From Solirubrobacterales bacterium (lineage in GTDB: Bacteria; Actinomycetota; Thermoleophilia; Solirubrobacterales; Solirubrobacteraceae), in contig JAFAWR010000171.1 in the NCBI GenBank assembly GCA_019241635.1, positions 1 through 53,468 of the forward strand: a DNA stretch of 53,468 nucleotides, in the 5' to 3' direction. Positions within the stretch are counted from its first letter, which is position 1. Each line of letters starts with the position of its first letter. Positions 9,505 to 18,031 of the stretch are shown one piece after another. Below the pieces are notes generated by a model, which was not told where the DNA came from, ran no database searches, and saw only the letters and a program-made list of their open reading frames with translations. A program made the position numbers and the translations under genes.

Positions 9505-10761
9505 ATGGTCGTCAGCGAAGCGAACCCTCGCGCCGCATCCGCAGGCCCAGACGGTCCCCCGGCGATCCATGTGCACAACGTCTCCAAGACGTTTCGCCTG
9601 CCCCATCTCCGGTATCACACCCTCAAGGAGCGGGTGATCCATCCCCGTCGCTTTCGCGGCTACGACGAGCTGCGAGCGGTGCAGAACGTTTCCTTCGACG
9701 TGCAGCCCGGCGAGTTCTTCGGCATCGTGGGGCGCAACGGAAGCGGCAAGAGCACGCTGCTGAAATGCCTCGCCGGCATCTACCGGGTCGATCAGGATGA
9801 CTCGACCGAGCTGGACATCGAGGGGCGGCTCTCGCCGTTCATCGAACTCGGCGTCGGCTTCAATCCCGATCTCACCGCCCGGGACAACGTGATCATCAAC
9901 GCGATCATGCTCGGCCTCTCGCAGAAGGAGGCACGGGCTCGCTTCGACGACGTCATCGCGTTCGCCGGGCTGGAGGAGTTCATCGATCTCAAGCTGAAGA
10001 ACTACTCGTCGGGCATGTACGTCCGACTGGCGTTCTCCGTGGCCATCCAGGTCGATGCCGACGTCGTGTTGATCGACGAGGTCCTGGCGGTCGGCGACTC
10101 GGCCTTCCAGCAGAAGTGCTACGACGAGTTCCTGCGGCTCAAGGCCGAGGGCAAGACGATCGTGTTCGTCACCCATGACATGAACGCGGTCGAGCGGTTC
10201 TGCGACCGCGCGATGCTCCTCGAGCGAGGCGAGATGGTGGCGCTCGGAGACCCTGATCGCGTCGCGCGTCAGTACCGCGAGCTCAACTTCGGCCGCTCCG
10301 TGAAGGGCCTGAGCGAGGAAAACAGGGCCGGAGATCGGGGCGCGGAGATCCTCGATGCCTGGGTCGAGGATCGCGCGGGCGACCGGATCACGGCGTCAGG
10401 TCAGGGCGAGCGAATCTCGCTGTGCTTCGAGGTGGCGTTCAACGAGGACATCGAAAATCCCGTGTTCGGCTATCGAATCCGCAACGAGTGGCGTCAGATC
10501 GCCCTCGCCGGACGCTCGGACTGGAGCCATGGCTCCTCGGGCAAGTTCCTCACCGGGACCCGGGTCGTGGTCAAGCTGCGGATGGACAACCTCCTGGCCC
10601 GGGGCAACTACACCTACACGCCGATGCTGCTGCGCGCCGGCCTCGGCGACAACGCCCTGGACATCCGGGAGGACTACACGGGTCTGATCGTGCACAGCTC
10701 GATGGTCACCGGAGGTCAGGTCGACCTCCCCTACGACCTCGAGATAACCCCGGCGCCCTGA
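9505..10761 (+). CDS. wzt: Polysaccharide ABC exporter ATP-binding protein (Wzt/TagH family)
   Basis: The protein has 418 residues from ATG 9505; an in-frame GTG at 9499 is possible, since a TACTGT -10 box lies at 9484-9489. The ATPase domain shows Walker A GRNGSGKST near residue 76, signature NYSSGMYVRLAFS, Walker B VVLIDEVLAVGD and the switch His in VFVTHDMN. After about residue 270 there is a beta-rich domain of the Wzt C-terminal type, which in O9a-like systems binds the chain terminus of the glycan. The permease gene follows after 5 bases. Together they would export an undecaprenyl-linked glycan completed in the cytoplasm. Confidence 0.92.
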   Translation: MVVSEANPRAASAGPDGPPAIHVHNVSKTFRLPHLRYHTLKERVIHPRRFRGYDELRAVQNVSFDVQPGEFFGIVGRNGSGKSTLLKCLAGIYRVDQDDSTELDIEGRLSPFIELGVGFNPDLTARDNVIINAIMLGLSQKEARARFDDVIAFAGLEEFIDLKLKNYSSGMYVRLAFSVAIQVDADVVLIDEVLAVGDSAFQQKCYDEFLRLKAEGKTIVFVTHDMNAVERFCDRAMLLERGEMVALGDPDRVARQYRELNFGRSVKGLSEENRAGDRGAEILDAWVEDRAGDRITASGQGERISLCFEVAFNEDIENPVFGYRIRNEWRQIALAGRSDWSHGSSGKFLTGTRVVVKLRMDNLLARGNYTYTPMLLRAGLGDNALDIREDYTGLIVHSSMVTGGQVDLPYDLEITPAP

Positions 10762-10766
10762 CCCTG

Positions 10767-11645
10767 ATGTCGACCGGAACGGCATACGCACATGGTCCAT
10801 CGGCGTTCGGCGGCGGCCTGCGGCGATTCGTGGAGCTGACCGTGATCCTGGCCCGAACCGATTTCAAGCTTCGTTTCTTCGGCTCGGTGCTCGGCTACCT
10901 GTGGTCGCTGATGCGGCCGCTGATGTTCTTCGGCGTCCTGTACGTCGTGTTCAGCAACGTGTTCAAGCTGGGCAAGGGGATCCCGCACTACCCGGTCTAC
11001 CTGCTCGCTTCGATCGTGATGTGGAGCTATTTCATCGAGGTGACCACGAACTGCGTTCCTTCCCTGGTCGGTCGTGAGTCGATGCTCCGCAAGGTCCGCT
11101 TCCCGCGGATGGTGATCCCGCTCTCGATCTCGCTGGCGGCGGTGTTCAACCTCGGAATGAACTTCCTCGCGGTGTTCGCCTTCGCCCTCGCCAACGGTGT
11201 CGACCCACAACTTTCATGGCTCGAGCTGATCCCGCTCATCGCGGTCTGGATCGTGCTCGCCAGCGGCGTCGGAATGCTGCTCTCAGCCCTCTACGTGCGC
11301 TACCGCGACGTCCAGCCGATCTGGGACGTCCTCTCGCAGATCCTCTTCTACGGATCGCCGATCATCTACATCGTCGCCTACTTCAATCGCCTCCATCTCC
11401 AGCACGTGGCGATGTTGAGCCCGATCGCCGCCCTGAACGCTCAGATGGGGCACGCCTTGATCGGCAACGTGCCGCTGTCCGGTGCTGCCGCCGCCAGCTA
11501 CGGCCCCTACGCGTTCCCGAACGCCGCCTACGCGGCGGGCAGCTCGCTCCAGCTGCTCGTGCCCCTAGCGATCGTCGCCGCCGTGTTTGCCCTCGGCTAC
11601 TGGGTGTTCACCCGCGAGGCGCCGGTCGTCGCCGAGTACCTGTAG
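10767..11645 (+). CDS. wzm: Polysaccharide ABC exporter permease (Wzm/TagG family)
   Basis: The protein has 292 residues with about six membrane segments (around residues 33-60, 68-92, 110-140, 145-180, 195-215 and 255-280). The family marker near the N-terminus is DFKLRFFGSVLGYLWSLMRPL, the conserved amphipathic and first-helix region of ABC-2 polysaccharide permeases. ATG at 10767 lies 5 bases after the stop of the ATPase gene, so the two are surely co-transcribed. The pair forms the ABC-dependent exporter of the locus and implies that chain growth ends on the cytoplasmic side. It converges with galE (11-base gap). Confidence 0.92.
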   Translation: MSTGTAYAHGPSAFGGGLRRFVELTVILARTDFKLRFFGSVLGYLWSLMRPLMFFGVLYVVFSNVFKLGKGIPHYPVYLLASIVMWSYFIEVTTNCVPSLVGRESMLRKVRFPRMVIPLSISLAAVFNLGMNFLAVFAFALANGVDPQLSWLELIPLIAVWIVLASGVGMLLSALYVRYRDVQPIWDVLSQILFYGSPIIYIVAYFNRLHLQHVAMLSPIAALNAQMGHALIGNVPLSGAAAASYGPYAFPNAAYAAGSSLQLLVPLAIVAAVFALGYWVFTREAPVVAEYL

Positions 11646-11656
11646 CCACGCCCGGG

Positions 11657-12595
11657 CTACAGCTCGGCCAGGATCCGGCGGAGCCCGTCTTCGAGCCCGA
11701 CCTGGGCCTCCCACCCCAGCACTTCCCGCGCCCGCTTCACGTCCAGGCAGCTGCGCTGCACCTCGCCCGCCCGCGCCGGCGCGAACTCCGGCTCGACGGC
11801 ACCGGCGAAGCCGCCCACGTCGGTCAGCGTCCCCAGGACGTCGATAACCGAGATCTCGCGGCCGGTTCCGATATTCACTGCTCCACTCACCCCGGCACCG
11901 GCGCCCGCGGCCAGGAGGTTGGCCCGCGCCACATCGCTGACCTCGACCCAGTCGCGCGTCTGCGTCCCGTCGCCGAACACGGTCGGCCGTGCGCGCGAGG
12001 CCATGCGACCGCAGAAGATCGCGATCACTCCGGCCTCACCGTGAACGTCCTGGCGGGGGCCGTACACGTTGCCATAACGCAGCGACACGGTCGAGAGACC
12101 GTGCAGCCGTGTGTACAGCTCACAATAGCCCTCGGCCGCATACTTGGACTGCCCGTAGGGGGCGAGTGGGCGGATTGGGTGGTCCTCCGGGGTGGGGATC
12201 ACCGAGGCGTCTCCGTACAGGCCGCCTCCGGTCGACGTGTTGACCACGCGCCGTGCTCCGGCCGCACGAGCCGCCTCCAGCACCCTGATCGTGCCGAGCA
12301 CGTTGGCCTCGGAGTCATAGGCCGGGTCCTCCACCGAGCGGCGCACGTCGATCTGGGCCGCGAGGTGGAACACCACTTCGGGCCTTGCGGCGGCGAAGAT
12401 CGACGCCAGGGCACCGGCGTCGCGCACGTCGGCCTCGTGGAAGGTCACAGCTCCCGAAGCCTCTGCGCCGGCAAGATTTGAACGTCTCCCGCTCAAAAGA
12501 TTGTCGACAACGGCAACGCGATCGCCCCGGGCCACCAGCGCATCGACAACGTGAGATCCAATGAAGCCGGCGCCGCCGGTCACGAGGCAATTCAT
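11657..12595 (-). CDS. galE: NAD-dependent sugar epimerase (UDP-glucose 4-epimerase, GalE-like)
   Basis: The protein has 312 residues. It is an extended short-chain dehydrogenase with the NAD motif GGAGFIG at residues 7-13, the acidic residue after strand 2 (VVDNLLSG), the catalytic YGQSK (YxxxK) and STGGG just before it. The length and NLLSGRRSNL segment fit GalE-type UDP-hexose 4-epimerases; closely related enzymes act on UDP-GlcNAc or UDP-glucuronate, so the exact substrate is uncertain. ATG at 12595 is preceded directly by an 8-bp hairpin. It would supply UDP-galactose-type donors to the neighbouring transferases. Confidence 0.85.
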   Translation of the reverse strand: MNCLVTGGAGFIGSHVVDALVARGDRVAVVDNLLSGRRSNLAGAEASGAVTFHEADVRDAGALASIFAAARPEVVFHLAAQIDVRRSVEDPAYDSEANVLGTIRVLEAARAAGARRVVNTSTGGGLYGDASVIPTPEDHPIRPLAPYGQSKYAAEGYCELYTRLHGLSTVSLRYGNVYGPRQDVHGEAGVIAIFCGRMASRARPTVFGDGTQTRDWVEVSDVARANLLAAGAGAGVSGAVNIGTGREISVIDVLGTLTDVGGFAGAVEPEFAPARAGEVQRSCLDVKRAREVLGWEAQVGLEDGLRRILAEL

Positions 12596-12624
12596 GGGAG
12601 CGCGAGGTTAGACGCTGCGCTCCC
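12596..12624 (-). promoter_or_regulatory. Hairpin abutting the galE start codon
   Basis: On the minus strand GGGAGCGC pairs perfectly with GCGCTCCC across a 13-base loop, and the ATG of galE follows at once. Within the loop and 3' arm a TAACCT box lies 9 bases before the ATG, so the site may instead be a -10 element for near-leaderless transcription. If transcribed as a leader, the hairpin would occlude ribosome entry. Confidence 0.4.
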
Positions 12625-12649
12625 GGCCACCCTTCCAAGCCCACTCGAA

Positions 12650-12779
12650 AGATGGCGGGCCCGCACCGCGAAGGCGGTACGGGCCCGACCGAAGGACGAC
12701 CCTGGTAGGGCTGGGGGCCGTCCGAAGACCCGCGAGAAAGGGGGCGATGCTCGCGGGCCCGTCCGACTTCCGTGTCGGA
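12650..12779 (-). ncRNA. 6C-like small RNA: hairpins with C-rich loops
   Basis: Read on the minus strand, four hairpins follow one another. Hairpin 1 is GTCCGAC/GTCGGAC (12760-12779). Hairpin 2 has an 8-bp stem CCCGCGAG/CTCGCGGG (12728-12756) with loop CATCGCCCCCTTT. Hairpin 3 is GGACG/CGTCC (12693-12722) with a loop containing GCCCCCAGCCC. Hairpin 4 is a long terminator-like stem (12656-12685). A promoter-like pair lies directly upstream. Two stem-loops with runs of cytosines in the loops are the defining feature of the actinobacterial 6C RNA (B11 in mycobacteria), a trans-acting small RNA that binds G-rich mRNA sites. The family match is by eye; an untranslated leader of galE is the alternative. 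Confidence 0.6.
12656..12685 (-). terminator. Intrinsic-terminator-like hairpin of the small RNA
   Basis: GGGCCCG pairs with CGGGCCC and, after one mismatch, ACCGC pairs with GCGGT around a 4-base loop, giving a 12-bp GC-rich stem. On the minus strand it is followed by GCCATCTTT, a weak T-rich tail. It would end the small RNA before galE. Confidence 0.5.
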
Positions 12780-12782
12780 CCC

Positions 12783-12813
12783 AAGCATAGCGCCGTGGAT
12801 ACGCCCGCCGTCA
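12783..12813 (-). promoter_or_regulatory. Promoter of the small RNA
   Basis: Minus-strand TTGACG (12808-12813) and TATGCT (12783-12788) match -35 and -10 boxes with a 19-base spacer, one or two bases longer than ideal. The predicted start, about 6-8 bases downstream, falls at the first hairpin of the small RNA. Confidence 0.5.
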
Positions 12814-12956
12814 AGCAGCTTGGACATAATTGGACACTCCCACCCGCCGCGGCGGTGCACCAACCGCGCAACCTCCGGGGCTTTGACTCGTTACAGCAGT
12901 GGAGATTCGTGCGCGCCCGTCCGGTTTGACTTCGGGACCGCGCGGCTAGGCAGGCA

Positions 12957-13793
12957 ATGGTGATGCGCCCGGACAGCCCCGTTCAGTCTTACGCCGCGCC
13001 GGTCGCGCGCCCGGCCACGGTCGACGTCGTCGACGTGCCGATCGCCGTGATCGACTACGAGCGGACGCTCCGGTGGATCGACGCGATGGTCGCCGAGCGC
13101 GAGCGCGGCTATGTGTGCGTGTGCAATGTGCATACCGTGATGGCGTCCCAGGAGGACCCTGGGCTGCGTACGGCGCTCCTGTCCTCCTCGCTCAACGTGC
13201 CCGATGGCCAGCCAATCGTTTGGGCGCTGGGCGCGCTCGGCCACCGGCTACCCGATCGGGTCTATGGCCCGGAGTTGATGGCTCGGGCGTGCGCCCGCGC
13301 CGCGATCAGCGGCCAGCGCTTCTACCTCTATGGCGGCCGCGATCAGGACGCGCTGATCCAGCTCGGGACGACCCTCCGCCGGCGCTTTCCTGGGATCAAC
13401 ATCGTGGGCGGGTACGCACCCCCGTTCCGCACGCTGAGCGAGGAGGAGCGAGTCGCGGTGGCCGAGGCCATCAACGAATCCGAGGCCGACGTCGTCTGGG
13501 TCGGGATCGGCGTGCCCAAGCAGGAGAAATGGATGGCTTCGCTTCGCCCCCACCTGGAGGCTCCGGTCCTGGTCGGGGTGGGCGCCGCATTCGACTTCCT
13601 GGCCGACCTGGTTCCCCAGGCGCCGCCGATGCTCCAAAAAGCGGGCCTCGAATGGGCTTTCCGGCTGGCCCAGGAGCCGCGCCGGCTGTGGCGGCGCTAC
13701 TTGCGCTACAACCCCCGCTTCGTGGCCGCGTTCGCGCGCCAGCTCGCCGCCCACCGGGCAGCCAGTGAGAAGCCCCGATTCCCCAACCCGTAG
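12957..13793 (+). CDS. WecG/TagA/CpsF family glycosyltransferase (GT26)
   Basis: The protein has 278 residues. Family marks include VCNVHTVMASQEDP, PDGQPIVWALG, YLYGG and, in the C-terminal part, VWVGIGVPKQEKW and GVGAAFDFLADLVPQAPPMLQKAGLEW, ending in the basic amphipathic RRLWRRYLRYNP. Enzymes of this family transfer N-acetylmannosamine(uronate) or related sugars to a polyprenyl-linked GlcNAc at the membrane, an early step of enterobacterial common antigen or wall teichoic acid linkage-unit synthesis. ATG at 12957 has AGGCAGG just upstream. It leads a plus-strand run of four genes with overlapping ends, so it may start the same glycan these enzymes extend. Confidence 0.88.
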   Translation: MVMRPDSPVQSYAAPVARPATVDVVDVPIAVIDYERTLRWIDAMVAERERGYVCVCNVHTVMASQEDPGLRTALLSSSLNVPDGQPIVWALGALGHRLPDRVYGPELMARACARAAISGQRFYLYGGRDQDALIQLGTTLRRRFPGINIVGGYAPPFRTLSEEERVAVAEAINESEADVVWVGIGVPKQEKWMASLRPHLEAPVLVGVGAAFDFLADLVPQAPPMLQKAGLEWAFRLAQEPRRLWRRYLRYNPRFVAAFARQLAAHRAASEKPRFPNP

Positions 13794-14592
13794 AGCGGCG
13801 AACCAGCCGACGCAACCGTCCCGCGGCGAGCCGGCCGGGGCCGATCGGCGGCGTCCGAAGCTGAGGCTCCCCGGTCGCGACCTCAAGGAACTGCTCGGCG
13901 ACATCGTGCCGTTCGACCACGCTCGTCAGACGCTGGCCGACCGCTATGTCGAGCGGGAGCTCGGGCGCCCTGCCGACGGCCCGTGGCGGGTGCTCGATCT
14001 CGGGTGCGGCGCCGGCAACTCGGTCGACGTGTTCCGGGCCCGGGACCCGGAGGTGCAGTGGGTCGGTCTGGATGTTCCCGGATCGCCCGAGGGACAGCTG
14101 CGCACCCGCACCGACGCGCGCTTCGAGACCTTCGACGGCCTGGCCATGCCGTTCGAGGACGGCGCCTTCGACCTCGTCTACTGCAAGCAGGTGCTCGAGC
14201 ACGTACGCCGCCCGGAGCCACTCCTCGCCGAGGTCCACCGAGTGCTGCGACCAGGCGGATGGTTCGCCGGCTCGACGTCTCAGCTCGAGCCCTATCACTC
14301 GCTTAGCCTGTGGAACTACACCCCCATCGGGTTCGTCGCGCTCCTCGAGCACGCGCACCTCGAGCCGATCGAGCTGCGGCCGGGCATCGACGGCCTGACG
14401 CTGATCGCCTGGCGGCTGGCCGGCAACCACCACTACTTTCATCGGTGGTGGGGCCGGGAATCGCCGTTCAACCGCGTCCTGAACGTCTGCGCTCGCCTGC
14501 TCCAGACTGACGAGCGCGCGCTCAACGCCACCAAGCTGCTGTTCTGCGGCCAGTTCGCGTTCCTGGCCCGGCGCGATAGCACCCCGCGATGA
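13765..14592 (+). CDS. Class I SAM-dependent methyltransferase
   Basis: The protein has 275 residues from GTG 13765, overlapping the end of the upstream transferase gene by 29 bases. After about 60 Arg/Pro-rich residues comes motif I VLDLGCGAGNSVDVF, then WVGLDVPGS (acidic ligand) and a UbiE-like segment MPFEDGAFDLVYCKQVLEHV followed by LRPGGWFAGSTSQLEPYHS. The target is unknown; its place between glycosyltransferases suggests a sugar or lipid-linked intermediate. The true start may be further in, because the first 40 residues look disordered. Its TGA overlaps the next ATG. Confidence 0.8.
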   Translation: MRSPDSPTRRAANQPTQPSRGEPAGADRRRPKLRLPGRDLKELLGDIVPFDHARQTLADRYVERELGRPADGPWRVLDLGCGAGNSVDVFRARDPEVQWVGLDVPGSPEGQLRTRTDARFETFDGLAMPFEDGAFDLVYCKQVLEHVRRPEPLLAEVHRVLRPGGWFAGSTSQLEPYHSLSLWNYTPIGFVALLEHAHLEPIELRPGIDGLTLIAWRLAGNHHYFHRWWGRESPFNRVLNVCARLLQTDERALNATKLLFCGQFAFLARRDSTPR

Positions 14593-15332
14593 CGATCTCA
14601 CACGAACCCCAGGCCGGCTGCGCGCCGCACGACCCGGACAACCTGCTCGATCGTTTGAGCCGCGAGGGGACGCTCGAGGCGCACTACGAGCGCTTGGTCG
14701 AGCGCGAGCGACGGCTGCTTGCCGAGAACCTCGATATCTCGAGCGGCGCGGTTCTCTCCGTGGGCTCCGGCTGGCACCCCGGCCGGCACCTGTTCTCGCC
14801 GCCCGCTTTTCGCCTCACGGCGGTTGACTCCGATCCCGAACGCGTGGCCGGCGTCGAGCGCCTGAACCGTGCTGACGAGGTCCATCTCGGCTATGCCGGC
14901 CAGCTCGATTTCCCGCCCGGGTCCTTTGACGTCGTCCTCTACCGCCTGGTGCTGCACCACATCGCCTATCAGGGCCCACTTGGCCCATGCTTCGCCGAGG
15001 CCGCTCGCCTGCTCCGGCCCGGTGGCGCGATGGTCGCGATCGAGCCGGGACTGTGGCATCCGGTCGGCCTCGGGCTGGCCCTGGCGAACCGAGCCGGTCT
15101 GGCCACCGCCCTGCACGGAACGCCCGACGATATTCCGCTCTCGCCGCGGCGTCTGCGCGCCGAGGCGCGCGCCGCGGGATTCGAGCCCGAGCTCTATGCG
15201 GTGACCTACGGCTGGCGGCGCTTGCCCCCGCGCCTCCAGCGGGCGCTGGCGCCGCTCGACGCCCTCGGCTCTCGACCCCGCGCAGCCTCGCTCGGCCACA
15301 CGCTGATGCTGATCGCTCGGAGAGGCGGTTGA
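14589..15332 (+). CDS. Class I SAM-dependent methyltransferase
   Basis: The protein has 247 residues. Motif I is LSVGSGWHPGRHLF, less canonical than in its neighbour, followed by LTAVDSDPERVAGVERLN, DFPPGSFDVVLYRLVLHHI and LLRPGGAMVAIEPGLWHPVG. The His pair after DVVLYRLVLHH is typical of methyltransferase family 11. The start overlaps the upstream stop (ATGA) and its own stop overlaps the next start (TTGA), so translation of the four genes is coupled. Substrate unknown; sugar or aglycone methylation is inferred from context. Confidence 0.78.
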   Translation: MTISHEPQAGCAPHDPDNLLDRLSREGTLEAHYERLVERERRLLAENLDISSGAVLSVGSGWHPGRHLFSPPAFRLTAVDSDPERVAGVERLNRADEVHLGYAGQLDFPPGSFDVVLYRLVLHHIAYQGPLGPCFAEAARLLRPGGAMVAIEPGLWHPVGLGLALANRAGLATALHGTPDDIPLSPRRLRAEARAAGFEPELYAVTYGWRRLPPRLQRALAPLDALGSRPRAASLGHTLMLIARRGG

Positions 15333-17176
15333 CCGCTCCGGGGCCGGGCGACGTCATCGTCTGCGTCCTCGGAGCCGGCAGTGATGAGCAGCTCCGCGAA
15401 CGCACGCCTCCCGGCGTTCCAATCCTCGAGGTCGACTCGCCTGCTGACGCCTTCGCGCGCGCCGTTCGAGCGGACGTGGTCCTACTCCACCCCGGAACCC
15501 TCGTTCCATCGGGATGGCTCGAGGGAATGCGTGAGGCGGCCTACGCGGCCGCGACCACGGCCAGCGCCAGCGCCCTCACCCAGCCCGAGCTCGCCCCGGA
15601 GCGCTTGGAACAAGCCGCTGCCGCAGTCCGTACCGGCTCTCTGCGGCTCCGGCCCCGGATCGAAGCTCCCGCCGGCGCCTGCGTCTACGTGCGCCGTAGC
15701 GCGATCGATCTGATCGGCAGCGCCGGCGGGGACTTCGAGGCACGCTGCGTCGAGCGAGGCCTGGCCCACGTTCTCGCCGACGACGTGCTGGTCTTCGCTC
15801 CTGCCCCCGCTACGCCGCTGCGGCACCAGCCGAGCCCGCCCGAGGCCCGCGCCACCGCCGCGGCCCGCCGCGCGCTGCGTGGCGTCTCGGCCACGATCGA
15901 CGCCCGCATCCTCTACGGGCCCACCACCGGCACCCACGTCCATGTGCTCGAGCTGATCGCGGCGCTGGCCCGCACCGAGCAGGTGCACCTCACCGCGATC
16001 CTCCCCGACCAGCCCAGCGAGGACGCGCTCTCGCGCCTGCGCGCCGTCCCGCGCCTCACTCTCGTCACCTACCGGGATGCCCCGCGCACCGACTCCGCCG
16101 ACATCGTCCACCGCCCGTTTCAGCTCTCGAACGCCGGCGATCTCGGCTTCCTGCAGGCCCTCGGGGATCGCGTGATCCTCACCCAGCAGGACCTCATCGC
16201 CTTCCACAACCCGGCCTACTTCCCGGCCACCGCCGCCTGGCAGGACTATCGCGGGTTGACGCGCCTCTCCCTGGCTACCGCCGACCGAGTGCTGTTCTTC
16301 TCCGACCACGTGCGCGACGACGCGCTGGCCGAGGAGCTCGTGGACCGCGACCGCGCGAGCGTCGTCCATCTCGGTGTGGACCACCCCTCGGCGTCGACCG
16401 ACGCCGCGCCGCCCGCCGCTGCGGACGCGATCCAGTCGCGCCCGTACCTCCTCTGCCTCGGCACGGACTTCCTGCACAAGAACCGGCCCTTCGCGTTGCG
16501 GCTGCTGAGCGCACTGGTCGGGCGGGGAACCGATGTCGGGCTGGTGCTGGCGGGCCCCTCTGTCGCTCACGGCTCCTCCCGCTCCGAAGAGGCGCGGTTT
16601 CTCGCCGCCCATCCCGAGCTGGCGGGACGCGTGAGGGATCTCGGCCCGGTGGCCGAGGCCGAGAAACGATGGCTCTACGACCATGCGGCGCTGGTGGTCT
16701 ACCCGTCGGTCGTCGAGGGCTTCGGGCTCGTTCCGTTCGAGGCGGCGGCCCATCGCGTCGCCTGCCTGTGGGCATCCGGCAGCTCGCTCAGCGAGCTCCT
16801 CCCCGACGAGGCCGCCGGCATCGTCGCCTGGGACGAACAGCGCACGGCGGAGAACGCGCTTGCGCTGATGCGTGCCGGCGATGCCCGCGAGCGGAATCTG
16901 AACGCGATCGGCGCGGCCGCGGCCGGCCTCACCTGGGACGCCACCGCCCAGCGGATGATCGAGGTCTACCGCGAGACCGCAGCGGCGCCCGCCCGACCAC
17001 GGAGCGCCGGCGGGATGGTGCTCAGCGAAGACGCCGCGCGGCTGGTCGGCCCCGGTGGCGAGCTTCCCGCCGATGTCCACCGCCCTCTGCTCGCGCTGGC
17101 CACCCGGCCAAAGATCGCCCGGCCGGTCTACGCCGCGCTCAAGCTCGGCTATCGCCTGCGTCACAGACGCAGGTAA
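15329..17176 (+). CDS. Glycosyltransferase, GT2-like N-terminal remnant fused to a GT4 domain
   Basis: The protein has 615 residues from TTG 15329. That start overlaps the upstream TGA and has GGAGAGG at 15319-15325 as a ribosome site; the frame is open further upstream but overlaps the methyltransferase. Residues 1 to about 165 (VIVCVLGAG... VVLLHPGTLVPSGW... VYVRRSAIDLIG) resemble part of a GT2 GT-A domain. From about residue 180 a GT4 protein follows: DARILYGPTTGTHVHVLELIAAL, PYLLCLGTDFLHKNRPFAL and EX7E in VEGFGLVPFEAAAH. A two-headed sugar transferase is a reasonable guess. The last 16 bases overlap the converging GT2 gene. Confidence 0.8.
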   Translation: MTAPGPGDVIVCVLGAGSDEQLRERTPPGVPILEVDSPADAFARAVRADVVLLHPGTLVPSGWLEGMREAAYAAATTASASALTQPELAPERLEQAAAAVRTGSLRLRPRIEAPAGACVYVRRSAIDLIGSAGGDFEARCVERGLAHVLADDVLVFAPAPATPLRHQPSPPEARATAAARRALRGVSATIDARILYGPTTGTHVHVLELIAALARTEQVHLTAILPDQPSEDALSRLRAVPRLTLVTYRDAPRTDSADIVHRPFQLSNAGDLGFLQALGDRVILTQQDLIAFHNPAYFPATAAWQDYRGLTRLSLATADRVLFFSDHVRDDALAEELVDRDRASVVHLGVDHPSASTDAAPPAAADAIQSRPYLLCLGTDFLHKNRPFALRLLSALVGRGTDVGLVLAGPSVAHGSSRSEEARFLAAHPELAGRVRDLGPVAEAEKRWLYDHAALVVYPSVVEGFGLVPFEAAAHRVACLWASGSSLSELLPDEAAGIVAWDEQRTAENALALMRAGDARERNLNAIGAAAAGLTWDATAQRMIEVYRETAAAPARPRSAGGMVLSEDAARLVGPGGELPADVHRPLLALATRPKIARPVYAALKLGYRLRHRRR

Positions 17177-17952
17177 GCGAGTGTCTGGTGCGCGGCGGCA
17201 AACGCCCGCCGCGAGCGCCGGCCCGCGAAGTGCTTGGCGAAGTAGTAGCGCGCCGCGCCGGCCAGCTCGGAATCGCGATCGGCCACCACCGATCCGTGAT
17301 GACACATGGCCACGCCCGGGTCGTACACGACCATTCCGCCCGCCCCGCGCAGACGCAGGCACAGGTCCTCGTCCTCCTTGTAGAGGAACAGCTTCTCGTC
17401 GAAGCCGCCGACGGCCTCGAACGAGGCCCGCTTGACCACCATCGCCGCCCCCGACACCCATGCCACCTCCTGGCGCACGGTAGTCGCGCGCCAGTAGCTG
17501 TGACCGCCCTTGAGCGCGATTGCGGCGCGCGCGCCGTGCAGGCGCCCGTGGTCGTAGGGCTGGGGTTTCCCGTCGGCCATGACCAGCCGCGGGCCGGCGG
17601 CCGACACCCGGGGATCCCCCGCCACGACATCGAGCAGCCGCGCCACCGTCCCGCGAGCCCGCACCTCGACGTCGGGGTTCAGGATCAGCAGATAGGGCGC
17701 CCGGGTCTCGCGCGCGAGCCGGTTGTGCCCCCCACCGAAACCCAGGTTCTCGGCCGAGGCGAACGCGCGGGCACCGGCGAACCGCTCCGCGACCGGCCCC
17801 ATGTCCTCCCCGGAGGCGTTGTCGAGCAGGTTGATCTCGTGCGGCAGCCCGCTCGAGTCCAAATCCGCAACCACGGTCTCCACGCATCGTTCTAGATACC
17901 GCCGTGTGCGGAAGTTCACGACCTGGACCGCGAGCATCGTCGGATCCGGCAT
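17161..17952 (-). CDS. Glycosyltransferase family 2, rhamnosyltransferase-like
   Basis: The protein has 263 residues with a compact GT-A fold. The N-terminus AVQVVNFRTRRYLERCVETV, then LLDNASGED, ASAENLGFGGGHN and the metal-binding LILNPDVEV are the WbbL-type markers. The acceptor side shows VSGAAMVVKRASFEAVGGFDE and FLYKEDEDLCLRLR (ED catalytic region). WbbL-like enzymes add rhamnose or related sugars to lipid-linked glycans. ATG at 17952 or at 17937 could start the protein. It lies between two plus-strand genes and is probably transcribed alone. Confidence 0.87.
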   Translation of the reverse strand: MPDPTMLAVQVVNFRTRRYLERCVETVVADLDSSGLPHEINLLDNASGEDMGPVAERFAGARAFASAENLGFGGGHNRLARETRAPYLLILNPDVEVRARGTVARLLDVVAGDPRVSAAGPRLVMADGKPQPYDHGRLHGARAAIALKGGHSYWRATTVRQEVAWVSGAAMVVKRASFEAVGGFDEKLFLYKEDEDLCLRLRGAGGMVVYDPGVAMCHHGSVVADRDSELAGAARYYFAKHFAGRRSRRAFAAAHQTLAYLRL

Positions 17953-18016
17953 GGCGACGACGATATCCGAGCGCCCACGGGCCTCAGCCGGTGCTGTCTC
18001 CCGCCCGGCGCGTTGC

Positions 18017-18031
18017 TACGCTCGCCGCGTG
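18017..18031 (+). promoter_or_regulatory. -10 box with leaderless GTG start
   Basis: TACGCT (18017-18022) is followed after exactly 6 bases by GTG at 18029, the likely start of the O-antigen-ligase-like gene, with no Shine-Dalgarno sequence. Transcription and translation would begin at the same base. No clear -35 box is visible. Confidence 0.45.

Noticed and set aside
15482-17887. An 801-codon open frame antisense to the glycosyltransferase genes
   Set aside because: It lies opposite two well-supported glycosyltransferases and has Arg/Gly-rich, low-complexity translation without family motifs; long antisense frames are expected at this GC content.
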